The notes beneath the pieces are model-generated. The model was not told the DNA's origin. It worked only from the letters and a program-made list of their open reading frames with translations, and ran no database searches. A program made the translations under genes and the position numbers. From JABCYV01 sp035512155 (GTDB lineage Bacteria > Acidobacteriota > Terriglobia > Terriglobales > Acidobacteriaceae), in NCBI GenBank assembly GCA_035512155.1, contig DATKEN010000121.1:1-64000 (forward strand): a DNA stretch of 64,000 nucleotides, written 5' to 3'. Of the stretch, positions 17,114 through 24,557 are shown in pieces (the first letter of the stretch is position 1; each line of letters begins with the position of its first letter).

Positions 17114-20100
17114 TCAGAAGTAAAACTTCAGAGCGAACTGCAACTGTCGTGCTCCTTGGGATCCCGTGACTCTCCCAAAGCTCGTGTTGGTCGAGAAGGG
17201 ACCCGTGTTGATGCTGTCAGATGGGAGAAGCGGATTCTGCGGATGACCCGGATCAAACGAGCCGCTCGCAGGCCCTCCGGAGAAGGTCCACACCGGATGG
17301 TTGAATGCATTTAGCGCCTCAAACCGGAACTCCAAACGCTTGCTTTCGGTAAAGAGGAAGTTCTTGTGCAGGCTTAAGTCCACGTCCGCGTACGCCGGAC
17401 CACGTATGTTGCCCACCCCGCAGGTTCCAAACGTATTGGCAGCGGGGGTGACAATGTTGCTGGTATCAAACCATTGAATGTAGCCCGGTCCCGGGGCGCC
17501 GGGAATAGTGTTGGCATTCACGTGCTTACCCAGCACCTTCACCGGCCCATTGCAGCTCGGCCGCTGATTCAGCAGGGTCGGACCAGATCCGTTGGTATTG
17601 GATTGATCGGGAGTGAAAGCGCCCCAGCCTCCGAACTCGTTCAGGGTTAGCTGGTTCCCGCTGTGCAGGCTGACGATTCCGCCGACTTCCCAGTTACCTA
17701 CAATTTGGTTAACGACGGGGTTCAGGTCGTGGCCGAATTGTTTCCCGTGCCCGAGTGGGAGTTGGTAGGTGACGTAACTGCTGAGGATTTGTCTTTGGTC
17801 AAAATAGCACGGCCCCCAATCAGAACGTGGGTCGTAGATGTTCTGTTGGCCAGGCTGTCCGCCGGAGGATGTAGCGTTCGTACTGCCAAAGCCGGTACCA
17901 AAATAGCCAGGCGAATTGGTTAGACACTTCGACCAGGTATATGCGACTTGCGCTTGCAATCCATTGCCCATGCGTTTCTGCAGGACAGCCTGCAGAGCGT
18001 TATAGGACTGATTGCCGTTGGACAAGTTGGCTCCCTGAATGGCACCGCCGAAAGGATCGACGCCTTGAGCCGCCTGATACAGCGAACCGGGAGTGCCGCA
18101 CTTGCTTAGGTTGGCATTGTCGCACGGCGTGAATCCTCCTCCAAGAAATGGTCCGGCCACTTGACTTACGATAGGGACCCCGGGTTTCGCAATCTGGCCG
18201 GAGGCGTCCAGACCGATGCGTTGTTGCACCTCCACGAAGTTTGCCAGGTGCGTCCCGTGCTGGCCCACATAGCCGAGTTGGAATGTCGTCGTATTGCCGA
18301 ACTGTTGCTGCAGGGTAAAGTTCCACTGCTGGATTTGCGCCGGCCTGAGATTCTGATCGGTAATCCTGGTTCTTTGTCCCGCATAGCAGGCAAAATTGAT
18401 TCCTGTACAAAGAACAACGTTAGGAAAACCCTGATCGAGAGTGCCGTGCTGGACTTGCTTAAAAATCCCAAACGGCGGATTGATGGAGAGTTGTTCGTTC
18501 GCGCCCCCTCCCTCCTGGAAGGCGGATATCGCGTAACCGCCGCGGATTACCAGATTCCGTCGACTCGCGGGTGACCAGGCGAAGCCTACGCGAGGCTCCC
18601 AGTTGCCGATGCCCATGTAGTTGTTATAGAGAGCCCGGTTGCTAAACTTGGCGGTCCCGTCACGGCCATCCGGCGTAAAGATTGTTCCGCTAAACAACCC
18701 GAAGTTCACTACGCGGTTTTCGGTTTCAAAGACTGGGGTATGGTCTTCGAACCGAATGCCAAGATTGAGTGTGAGGCTGTCCGTTATACGCCAGTTGTCT
18801 TGGACGTAGCCGGCAAAAATATTGTTGCGGTCCTTGAACAGGGTTGGGTTAGGACTGGTGTCCCTTGGACCTCCACCGGCAAGCCCGAGAAAGAAGTCGG
18901 CCAAGCCGAGACCGGTCAAGCTAGCGACTCCTATTTGGCCCAGAGCACCATTGTTTCCGTTGTACTTCCAGTCGGCGCGCACGCGTACGTACTGGAACCC
19001 AGTCTTGATCGAGTGGCGGCCGTGGGTGTAGTTGAGGTCGTCAGCAAACTGCCCTTGGGTAGTGTGAAAGATCTGGGCAATCTCCTGCTGCCCAAGTCCC
19101 GCGGCACCGCCGTTGAAGCCAGGAATCGCGATGTTGACGAGCCCCTGAGTGCCAGGAGGGTTGGCATTAGCGATTCCGACAGCGGCACCGACCTGTCCGA
19201 GGACGGCGCTAGGCACCTGCGTTTGATCAAATCGCACTGCGTTGAAGCCGATTCGCGCGTCATTCAGCAGATTGGTGCTCAAAGTATGGGTCCAATCCAG
19301 CACCACGTTTTTTAGAGGTTGGGTCGAGCCCTCGGAGGGCGAACCTGGCCCCAAATTTGTCCCGCTACAAATGGGGCACCCGCTGAATGTTGGGACGCGT
19401 ATGCTGGCCTGCGAGTAGCGTCCGAAGACATGGTCTTTCTGCGAAAGGTTGTAGTCAATCTTTACATCGCCCTGATCGTTGAAGAAGTCAACCCCAGAAC
19501 GGAAGAAAAAGTTGTTCCCCGTGAGAATGCTGGCGTTGGTTTGAGGATAGGCCGACAACGCCATTATCTTCTGCGCGGCAGGACTGATCCTGCCAATCGG
19601 AATCTTATTGTTAAGGAATGGAACATTTCCGTTGGCCGGATCTGTGAGCTGGATCGTCGGCAGCAGGCTGCTGAAGTCGCCGCCCTTCATCGCAGGGGTT
19701 AAGACCTGGGCGCCATCCGAGTTTGCGGTTACCTGACGGATGCCTTGGTAGTCCAAGAAGAAGAACAGCTTGTCTTTCACAATGGGACCGCCGAAAGTCG
19801 CGCCAAACTGGTTGTAGCGCAACTCAGGTATCAGGCCAGTACCATCCGCGGCATGGCCCAGGCTGCCTTCGTCCGCAACTACGCCCTTCGTCCAACCGTT
19901 CGCGGCATTGTTCGAATTGAATTTGTCGTTGCGGAAGAACTCAAAGAGGTTTCCGTGGAAGCGATTCGTGCCTGACTTAACGGTGGCACTGACGATTCCA
20001 CCCTGGTAGTTGCCAAACTCGGCGGAAGCATTCTGCGTGATGATGTTAAATTCCTGGATGGCGTCCACGCTGGGCGTGTAGCCAACTTCGTTGTTCTTGT

Positions 20101-20722
20101 CCTCGCTGTTTTGCTGCCCATCGAGGAAGTATTGATTTGCCTGCTCGCGGTTGCCGTTGATATACGGCCGGCCAGAGTTGGTCATCTGCTGCGGAGCGCG
20201 GAGTGAATCAGGATTAACAGTTGTCGCGCCCGGCGCGAGCAGCGTTAACTGGAGATAGTTGCGGGAAGCCAGCGGCACAGCCGTAGCGGCATTGGCATCG
20301 ATAAGCGTGCTCACCTCAGTGCTCTGCGACTGCAACACTGGAGCTTCCGCCAATACGTCCACGCTCTGCGAGACCTGCCCGACTTTCATTTGGAAAGCAA
20401 GGTTCGCATTTTGGTTGAGCACCAGAGTGAATGTTGGATAGACCGCAGTGTCGAAACCCTGAGCCGCAGCCTTCACCGAGTAGCTCCCGATCGGTAGCCG
20501 CGTGATGGTGAAAATGCCGCTGGCATTGGTTTCCGTCGTGAAAATGGTTCCACGATCGCTATCGGTCGCAGTAATTTTTGCGCCCTTCACCGCGGCTCCG
20601 CTGGGATCCATCACGGTGCCGGTGATTCCTGCAGTTACTTCCTGGCCCCAAGCAAATTGAGGAATCACGAACATTCCAGCGAGTAGCAGAAGGACAAATC
20701 CCACCCTCATCGATTGGCGCAT
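17114..20722 (-). CDS. TonB-dependent receptor with N-terminal carboxypeptidase-regulatory-like domain
   Basis: 1202 residues from the ATG at 20722 (GGAGG six bases upstream). Residues 1-28 are a signal peptide ending WGQ. Residues ~30-115 form a carboxypeptidase-regulatory-like (CarboxypepD_reg/CNA-B) beta-sandwich (GITGTVMDPSGAAVKGAKI to SYSVKAAAQGF). The plug follows (VPLASRNYLQLTLLAPG, then GGIVSATVKSGTNRFHGNLFEF), and then a ~950-residue barrel ending in an aromatic strand (ALKFYF). Such oversized receptors are an Acidobacteriota hallmark, and many are thought to import glycans or peptides in the manner of SusC. A promoter with a palindromic operator overlapping its -10 box lies upstream, and a terminator downstream. 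The neighbouring glucokinase and GntR genes suggest a sugar as cargo; that is inference. Confidence 0.92.
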   Translation of the reverse strand: MRQSMRVGFVLLLLAGMFVIPQFAWGQEVTAGITGTVMDPSGAAVKGAKITATDSDRGTIFTTETNASGIFTITRLPIGSYSVKAAAQGFDTAVYPTFTLVLNQNANLAFQMKVGQVSQSVDVLAEAPVLQSQSTEVSTLIDANAATAVPLASRNYLQLTLLAPGATTVNPDSLRAPQQMTNSGRPYINGNREQANQYFLDGQQNSEDKNNEVGYTPSVDAIQEFNIITQNASAEFGNYQGGIVSATVKSGTNRFHGNLFEFFRNDKFNSNNAANGWTKGVVADEGSLGHAADGTGLIPELRYNQFGATFGGPIVKDKLFFFLDYQGIRQVTANSDGAQVLTPAMKGGDFSSLLPTIQLTDPANGNVPFLNNKIPIGRISPAAQKIMALSAYPQTNASILTGNNFFFRSGVDFFNDQGDVKIDYNLSQKDHVFGRYSQASIRVPTFSGCPICSGTNLGPGSPSEGSTQPLKNVVLDWTHTLSTNLLNDARIGFNAVRFDQTQVPSAVLGQVGAAVGIANANPPGTQGLVNIAIPGFNGGAAGLGQQEIAQIFHTTQGQFADDLNYTHGRHSIKTGFQYVRVRADWKYNGNNGALGQIGVASLTGLGLADFFLGLAGGGPRDTSPNPTLFKDRNNIFAGYVQDNWRITDSLTLNLGIRFEDHTPVFETENRVVNFGLFSGTIFTPDGRDGTAKFSNRALYNNYMGIGNWEPRVGFAWSPASRRNLVIRGGYAISAFQEGGGANEQLSINPPFGIFKQVQHGTLDQGFPNVVLCTGINFACYAGQRTRITDQNLRPAQIQQWNFTLQQQFGNTTTFQLGYVGQHGTHLANFVEVQQRIGLDASGQIAKPGVPIVSQVAGPFLGGGFTPCDNANLSKCGTPGSLYQAAQGVDPFGGAIQGANLSNGNQSYNALQAVLQKRMGNGLQAQVAYTWSKCLTNSPGYFGTGFGSTNATSSGGQPGQQNIYDPRSDWGPCYFDQRQILSSYVTYQLPLGHGKQFGHDLNPVVNQIVGNWEVGGIVSLHSGNQLTLNEFGGWGAFTPDQSNTNGSGPTLLNQRPSCNGPVKVLGKHVNANTIPGAPGPGYIQWFDTSNIVTPAANTFGTCGVGNIRGPAYADVDLSLHKNFLFTESKRLEFRFEALNAFNHPVWTFSGGPASGSFDPGHPQNPLLPSDSINTGPFSTNTSFGRVTGSQGARQLQFALKFYF

Positions 20723-20793
20723 CGCAAACCTCCGGGAGACGCTTACGTGAAAACTCAGCCCCACAAAATTCAATCGTAAAACTAATGGGTTTA

Positions 20794-20824
20794 TGCTATA
20801 TAGCAGATGAAGGATGACCGTCAA
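20794..20824 (-). promoter_or_regulatory. Promoter of the TonB receptor gene with palindromic operator over the -10 box
   Basis: On the minus strand TTGACG (20824-20819) and TATATA (20802-20797) are spaced by 16 bases, a good housekeeping promoter. The -10 lies inside the perfect 12-bp palindrome TGCTATATAGCA (20794-20805), so a bound repressor would block polymerase. Two related sequences lie upstream of the divergent GntR gene. Confidence 0.6.
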
Positions 20825-21057
20825 GCAAAAAATTCACAAAAGTTGCAAAAAATTATTGGACCTGGAGGGACGACTAGTCTATAGCGGAAAGACGGGGTAT
20901 GTTTGCTGCCCCTAAGACATCCCGGGTAGTTGACAGTCGATTCCCAAGATAAACTGCTGATACAATAGACTTATCTGTTACATATGGAGGCTCTGGATGG
21001 GTCTCCAGTCTGGCTGTGAGCAGGCGAAATTGGCTGGAGGCAACCCGGGTGCCTTAC

Positions 21058-21072
21058 ATAAGCTCTATAGCA
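21058..21072 (+). promoter_or_regulatory. Candidate GntR operator, copy 1
   Basis: ATAAGCTCTATAGCA, repeated exactly at 21124-21138, 66 bases on. Its AGCTCTATAGCA part matches the receptor-promoter palindrome TGCTATATAGCA at 10 of 12 positions. It lies upstream of the conserved part of the GntR gene. Confidence 0.5.
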
Positions 21073-21123
21073 GGTCCGGGCAATTGACCGCTTTCGGTCT
21101 AAACTGGGCAACGCATGATTTCT

Positions 21124-21138
21124 ATAAGCTCTATAGCA
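21124..21138 (+). promoter_or_regulatory. Candidate GntR operator, copy 2
   Basis: Exact 15-base repeat of 21058-21072, 45 bases before the ATG at 21183. The two copies would suit autoregulation by the adjacent GntR protein. Confidence 0.5.
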
Positions 21139-21182
21139 CATTGTTACATCCTTATAGTAAGGTGATGCCGACAAGAGGCTCC

Positions 21183-21911
21183 ATGGCACAAGCGCAAAAC
21201 CGCCGCAACGGAACTCCGGCTTATCAAAGAATCCAGAGTGGGATTCTTAAGCGCATTGAAGCGGGGCAGTTGAAACCGGGAGATGTCGTCGACTCGGAGC
21301 GCGAGCTGGCGAAGATCCACCGTGTGAGTCTCATGACCGCGCGCCATGCGCTGGTGGCACTGGAAAAGGAAGGCATGGTGGAGCGTCGCCGCGGCGCAGG
21401 AACTTTCGTGGCGCCTCCGAAGATTCACTTCAACAAGTTGATGAGCTATACCGAACAGATGGCAGGCCGCGGCCTCTCGGCCATCTCAAAAGTTCTGAGT
21501 TTTGCCTTGCTCGAGACCGAGCCTGAGATTGCGGCGCGGCTTTCCTTACCGGCGACGAGCAGATTGATCAAGCTGGAAAGACTTCGATCGGGAGCCGACG
21601 AACCATTCGCTTTGGAGACTTGCTACCTGTCGGCCGACGAATTTGCTGACCTTACCGAGGCAAACGTCGAGCGCGGCTCGCTATTTTCAATCCTGGAACA
21701 TGATTACGGACTGGAGATCGCCCACGCCGACGAGGAGATAGACGCCACCCCCGCCGACCCGCACACCGCCCGGCTCTTAGGGATTCCACATGGTCTTCCA
21801 TTGCTCCGAATTCGTCAGGTAATTTATTCGACCAAGGGCAAAGCGACGATTTACGTCATCGGCCTCTACCGCTCAGATCGGCACAAACTTCTGATACGAA
21901 GATTCCGATAG
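21183..21911 (+). CDS. GntR/HutC-family transcription regulator with UTRA domain
   Basis: 242 residues from the ATG at 21183 (AAGAGG four bases upstream). Residues ~10-80 are the winged helix (PAYQRIQSGILKRIEAGQLKPG, then SERELAKIHRVSLMTARHALVALEKEGMVERRRGAGTFV). Residues ~95-240 are a UTRA ligand-binding domain (RLIKLERLRSG, ETCYLSADEF, GIPHGLPLLRIRQVIYSTKGK). HutC-type members sense sugars, amino acids or their phosphates. The start is unsettled: an ATG at 21165 is in frame, and one at 20997 has a textbook GGAGG six bases before it and keeps the frame open for 62 more codons, but that stretch contains the operator-like repeats. The gene is divergent from the TonB receptor gene, which it probably represses, and convergent with glucokinase. 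Confidence 0.88.
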   Translation: MAQAQNRRNGTPAYQRIQSGILKRIEAGQLKPGDVVDSERELAKIHRVSLMTARHALVALEKEGMVERRRGAGTFVAPPKIHFNKLMSYTEQMAGRGLSAISKVLSFALLETEPEIAARLSLPATSRLIKLERLRSGADEPFALETCYLSADEFADLTEANVERGSLFSILEHDYGLEIAHADEEIDATPADPHTARLLGIPHGLPLLRIRQVIYSTKGKATIYVIGLYRSDRHKLLIRRFR

Positions 21912-21948
21912 CAACTCTGGCACTGAGTTTGGCTCACGCCGATTTGGA

Positions 21949-22971
21949 TCAGCCGCGGTCACAACGTGGCGGCTCATCGCCGGCGTGGCTGCTAATGAGC
22001 GCTTGATAGGCAGCTCCTAAAACCGGCGCATCCTCATTTACCACAACGACCACCGGAATGCGGGCTAGAACCGGGGCGAGCTTGCTCTTGCCGCAGAAGG
22101 CGCGAAAAAAAGCGCCATCCTTCAGCTTGGATAGAATTTTGGGGGCAATGCCGCCTGCCAGATAGACCCCACCGACTGCCATCGCTCGCAACGCCAGATT
22201 TCCCGCCTCCGCGCCATATATTTCCGTCCACATCTCCAGCGTCTCCATGCACACCGAGCAAAACTTTGCAAGCGCCAGTTGTGTGATCTCACTTGCCGCA
22301 TCACCCTGGAGAGCGTCGAAAGACGGATGCCGCACGGTGGAGTTCAGAAATTCGTGGATCCTGCGAAAACCTCGCCCGGAAAGAATTTCCTCAGATGAAA
22401 CGTGGGGCAACCGTTTGTTCAACCACCGGAGTAGGTCAATTTCACGATCGGTTCGTGGCGCGAAATCCGTTTGCCCACCTTCCGACGGCGCAACCTGATA
22501 TTGTTGGCCATCCCAGAAAAGCAGGGCCTCACCCAGGCCCGTTCCGGCGGCAATCACCGCCTTCGTCCCTCGGCCCTCGGACACTCCCTGATTCAGGATT
22601 ACCAGATCATTCAAAGACAGCCTCTCCAGACTGAAAGCCGTTGCGCTAACGTCGTTGAGCAGAACGACTTTTCTTAGGTTCAGCTTCCGCTGCAGTGCTG
22701 GAACGTCCAGAATCCAGGGCAGGTTGCGCGCGTGAAGAGAGCCGTCTACGACCACGCCGGCCAAGCCGAAACCCGCGGCTTCAATTTGCTGTTGCTCCGT
22801 GCCTGCGTCGAGCTCTCCAGCCTGTTCGAGGAAATCTCCCACCAGATCCTCGAATCCTCCATAGCTTCTGGTCGCAACTCGGCGCTGGAAAACGGAACGG
22901 AGGCGCGGCCCCTCTTCCACGAACAACCCCAGAGTGCATTTTGTCCCGCCAACATCTCCGGCCAGAATCAT
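21949..22971 (-). CDS. glk: Glucokinase (Glk family)
   Basis: 340 residues from the ATG at 22971. The N-terminal phosphate-binding motif is GDVGGTKCTLGLF, followed by FGLAGVV, the substrate-site NDVSATAFSL and the second phosphate motif AAGTGLGEALL, all in the order of the bacterial Glk family. The motif that reads EGGH in Escherichia coli Glk is EGGQTDFAP here, with Gln in place of His. Phosphorylates glucose in the cytoplasm at the entry of glycolysis. It is convergent with the GntR gene (37-base gap), which ties this locus to sugar use. Confidence 0.88.
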   Translation of the reverse strand: MILAGDVGGTKCTLGLFVEEGPRLRSVFQRRVATRSYGGFEDLVGDFLEQAGELDAGTEQQQIEAAGFGLAGVVVDGSLHARNLPWILDVPALQRKLNLRKVVLLNDVSATAFSLERLSLNDLVILNQGVSEGRGTKAVIAAGTGLGEALLFWDGQQYQVAPSEGGQTDFAPRTDREIDLLRWLNKRLPHVSSEEILSGRGFRRIHEFLNSTVRHPSFDALQGDAASEITQLALAKFCSVCMETLEMWTEIYGAEAGNLALRAMAVGGVYLAGGIAPKILSKLKDGAFFRAFCGKSKLAPVLARIPVVVVVNEDAPVLGAAYQALISSHAGDEPPRCDRG

Positions 22972-23215
22972 TATCGTCAGTCCAAGAAATCCCTCGTGCG
23001 CGAGTCGATCTGCCAAGGGATGGACCCTCAGATGGCTCTCGCAAATGGGAAGTAATGTTATCAGAGCAGGGCGGCGCTAACTGCCGACGGAATGCCGACG
23101 ATCGATCTCCCACCGGATGATTTAAAGGCTTTTGATCACCTAGGCAAAGATCCTCAGAGCTACAAGACAAAAGCGATTTTTAACACCCGCGGTCTCACCG
23201 TGTTTTGTTCTCCTG

Positions 23216-23656
23216 TTAGTCTTTATCCAGGTATTCCTCGGGCACGTCGTCTTCGGGCACCTCATGTGTGCGGACTTCCTTCTCGCCGCGTTGTCCGGCC
23301 CGTTCGACGCCACTTACCACCCCGGCCTCGAACGCGTTCCCTTCCTCGAGCAACTCGTCAACACTTTCTGAATCTGCGGTTTCGACGTCGGATAATCCTT
23401 GTAGATCTCCCGATTGCTCGCCCGAGCGCGATATCGACGTCTCGGCGGGAAATCTCAACCCAGTCCGTCCCTCATCCTTGTCCCGGTCCACCGTTCTCTT
23501 CAAACCCTTCCTTTTCGTTACGGGTTTGTTCCGAGCTGCCGCACGCTTCGCCGATTTCTTAGGACTTCTACTTTTCTGCGCTTGCTTCTTGGTCGGCCTC
23601 GCCTTCCGGCCGGCAGTCCTCTTTGCCTTCATCGACTTCTTCTTTTTGGTAGCCAT
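23216..23656 (-). CDS. Small bipartite protein: basic Lys/Arg-rich head, acidic tail
   Basis: 146 residues, function unknown. Residues 1-60 are almost half Lys/Arg/Ala (MATKKKKSMKAKRTAGRKAR and KKSAKRAAARNK), like the tails of bacterial histone H1-like proteins, so nucleic-acid binding is plausible. Residues ~85-146 are acidic and more conserved-looking (ESVDELLEEGNAFEAGVVSGVERAG, then EVPEDDVPEEYLDKD). No hydrophobic segment. It could be a DNA-associated protein with a partner-binding tail. Position gives no help: it stands between glucokinase and a REP hairpin. Confidence 0.65.
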   Translation of the reverse strand: MATKKKKSMKAKRTAGRKARPTKKQAQKSRSPKKSAKRAAARNKPVTKRKGLKRTVDRDKDEGRTGLRFPAETSISRSGEQSGDLQGLSDVETADSESVDELLEEGNAFEAGVVSGVERAGQRGEKEVRTHEVPEDDVPEEYLDKD

Positions 23657-23707
23657 TCGCGCAGTCTAGCACCGTGGCATGCGTGCGACAAAACCAGGCT
23701 AGCCTCT

Positions 23708-23752
23708 GGTGCCCCAGGTTCGCGTCCGTTCTTTGGACGCTAACCTGGGTGC
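23708..23752 (+). repeat. REP hairpin, copy A
   Basis: A 13-base-arm inverted repeat (CAGGTTCGCGTCC against GGACGCTAACCTG, one mismatch) around the loop GTTCTTT, bounded by GGTGCCC and GGGTGC. 43 bases of it recur without change, inverted, at 50396-50438. Confidence 0.85.
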
Positions 23753-23924
23753 TACTTTGAGACACCATAATGATGATGATGTACGCATCTCACGGCTGAT
23801 CGAGACGCACACCTGGCAGCCACCGCAGTATCGCCAATGCCCTCTAAACTGATCGAATCAGCACGGCCTGCATGAGGTCATCGAGCAGCGGCGCTGTGTC
23901 CTTCCGTCGCGAATGTTAATCTCT

Positions 23925-24422
23925 TTATAGAAATCTCTTCGCAACGCCGGCACTCTCTTCACTTCTGATTGGTTCGACTTTCACCGCTTCTGGTTTTTTC
24001 TTTTCGCCAGCCGACTTGCCGAGATGAGCGTTGACCACCTGCTCCAGTTGGGTCATGAACGTTTGCACTTTCCCCTCGCCCGCATCCAAAACCTTGCGCA
24101 TCTCGGCACTGGCACTCATGGCCCGCTCATAGGCATCCCGGGCCTTGGTAAGGAGCGGTAGCTGCTCGATGAAGGCTGTTGCGTTCCGAGTAAACTCGTT
24201 GACTGCTTCCGTGTATGCCTCCATGGTCGCAGCCGACAATGGCTGATCTTGGCCTTTGGCGGAAATCTTCTGCGGATTGCCTTCGGTCTTCCCTTTTTCT
24301 GCTATGTGATCGCGGTAGGTCTTCATCAGGGCTTCGTCGTTGAACTCAAAGGTCGATTCTGGCATCTGCTTCGAGTCAAACTCGGGCGGTGCGTTGACAG
24401 GCTCTTCCTGTTTTTTCCACAT
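23925..24422 (-). CDS. Small soluble helical protein of unknown function (MWKK family, copy 1)
   Basis: 165 residues, no signal or membrane segment. The sequence from residue ~68 on (AYTEAVNEFTRNATAFIEQL, LLTKARDAYERAM, SAEMRKVLDAGEGKV, TQLEQVV) is helical with heptad-like spacing, and a paralogue with the same core is encoded at 27161-27511 on the other strand. The first ~65 residues are charged and probably disordered, and are missing from the paralogue except for MWKK. The ATG at 24422 follows AAAGGAGTG. Function unknown; the form suggests a small cytoplasmic coiled-coil protein. Confidence 0.7.
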   Translation of the reverse strand: MWKKQEEPVNAPPEFDSKQMPESTFEFNDEALMKTYRDHIAEKGKTEGNPQKISAKGQDQPLSAATMEAYTEAVNEFTRNATAFIEQLPLLTKARDAYERAMSASAEMRKVLDAGEGKVQTFMTQLEQVVNAHLGKSAGEKKKPEAVKVEPIRSEESAGVAKRFL

Positions 24423-24557
24423 TCAGTTTCACTCCTTTCATGACCGTACTACGAATATAGGCGCGCAAGTCGTTTTGAGATGCAAGGCTCGGCTACAGGT
24501 TGGCCGCCTATTGTAGACGGAATGCCCCGGATGATTACACTCTTATGGACCGCGCTT

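Noticed and set aside
20930..20966. TTGACA (20930) and TACAAT (20961) as a promoter for the GntR gene
   Set aside because: Spacing is 25 bases, too long for a normal promoter.
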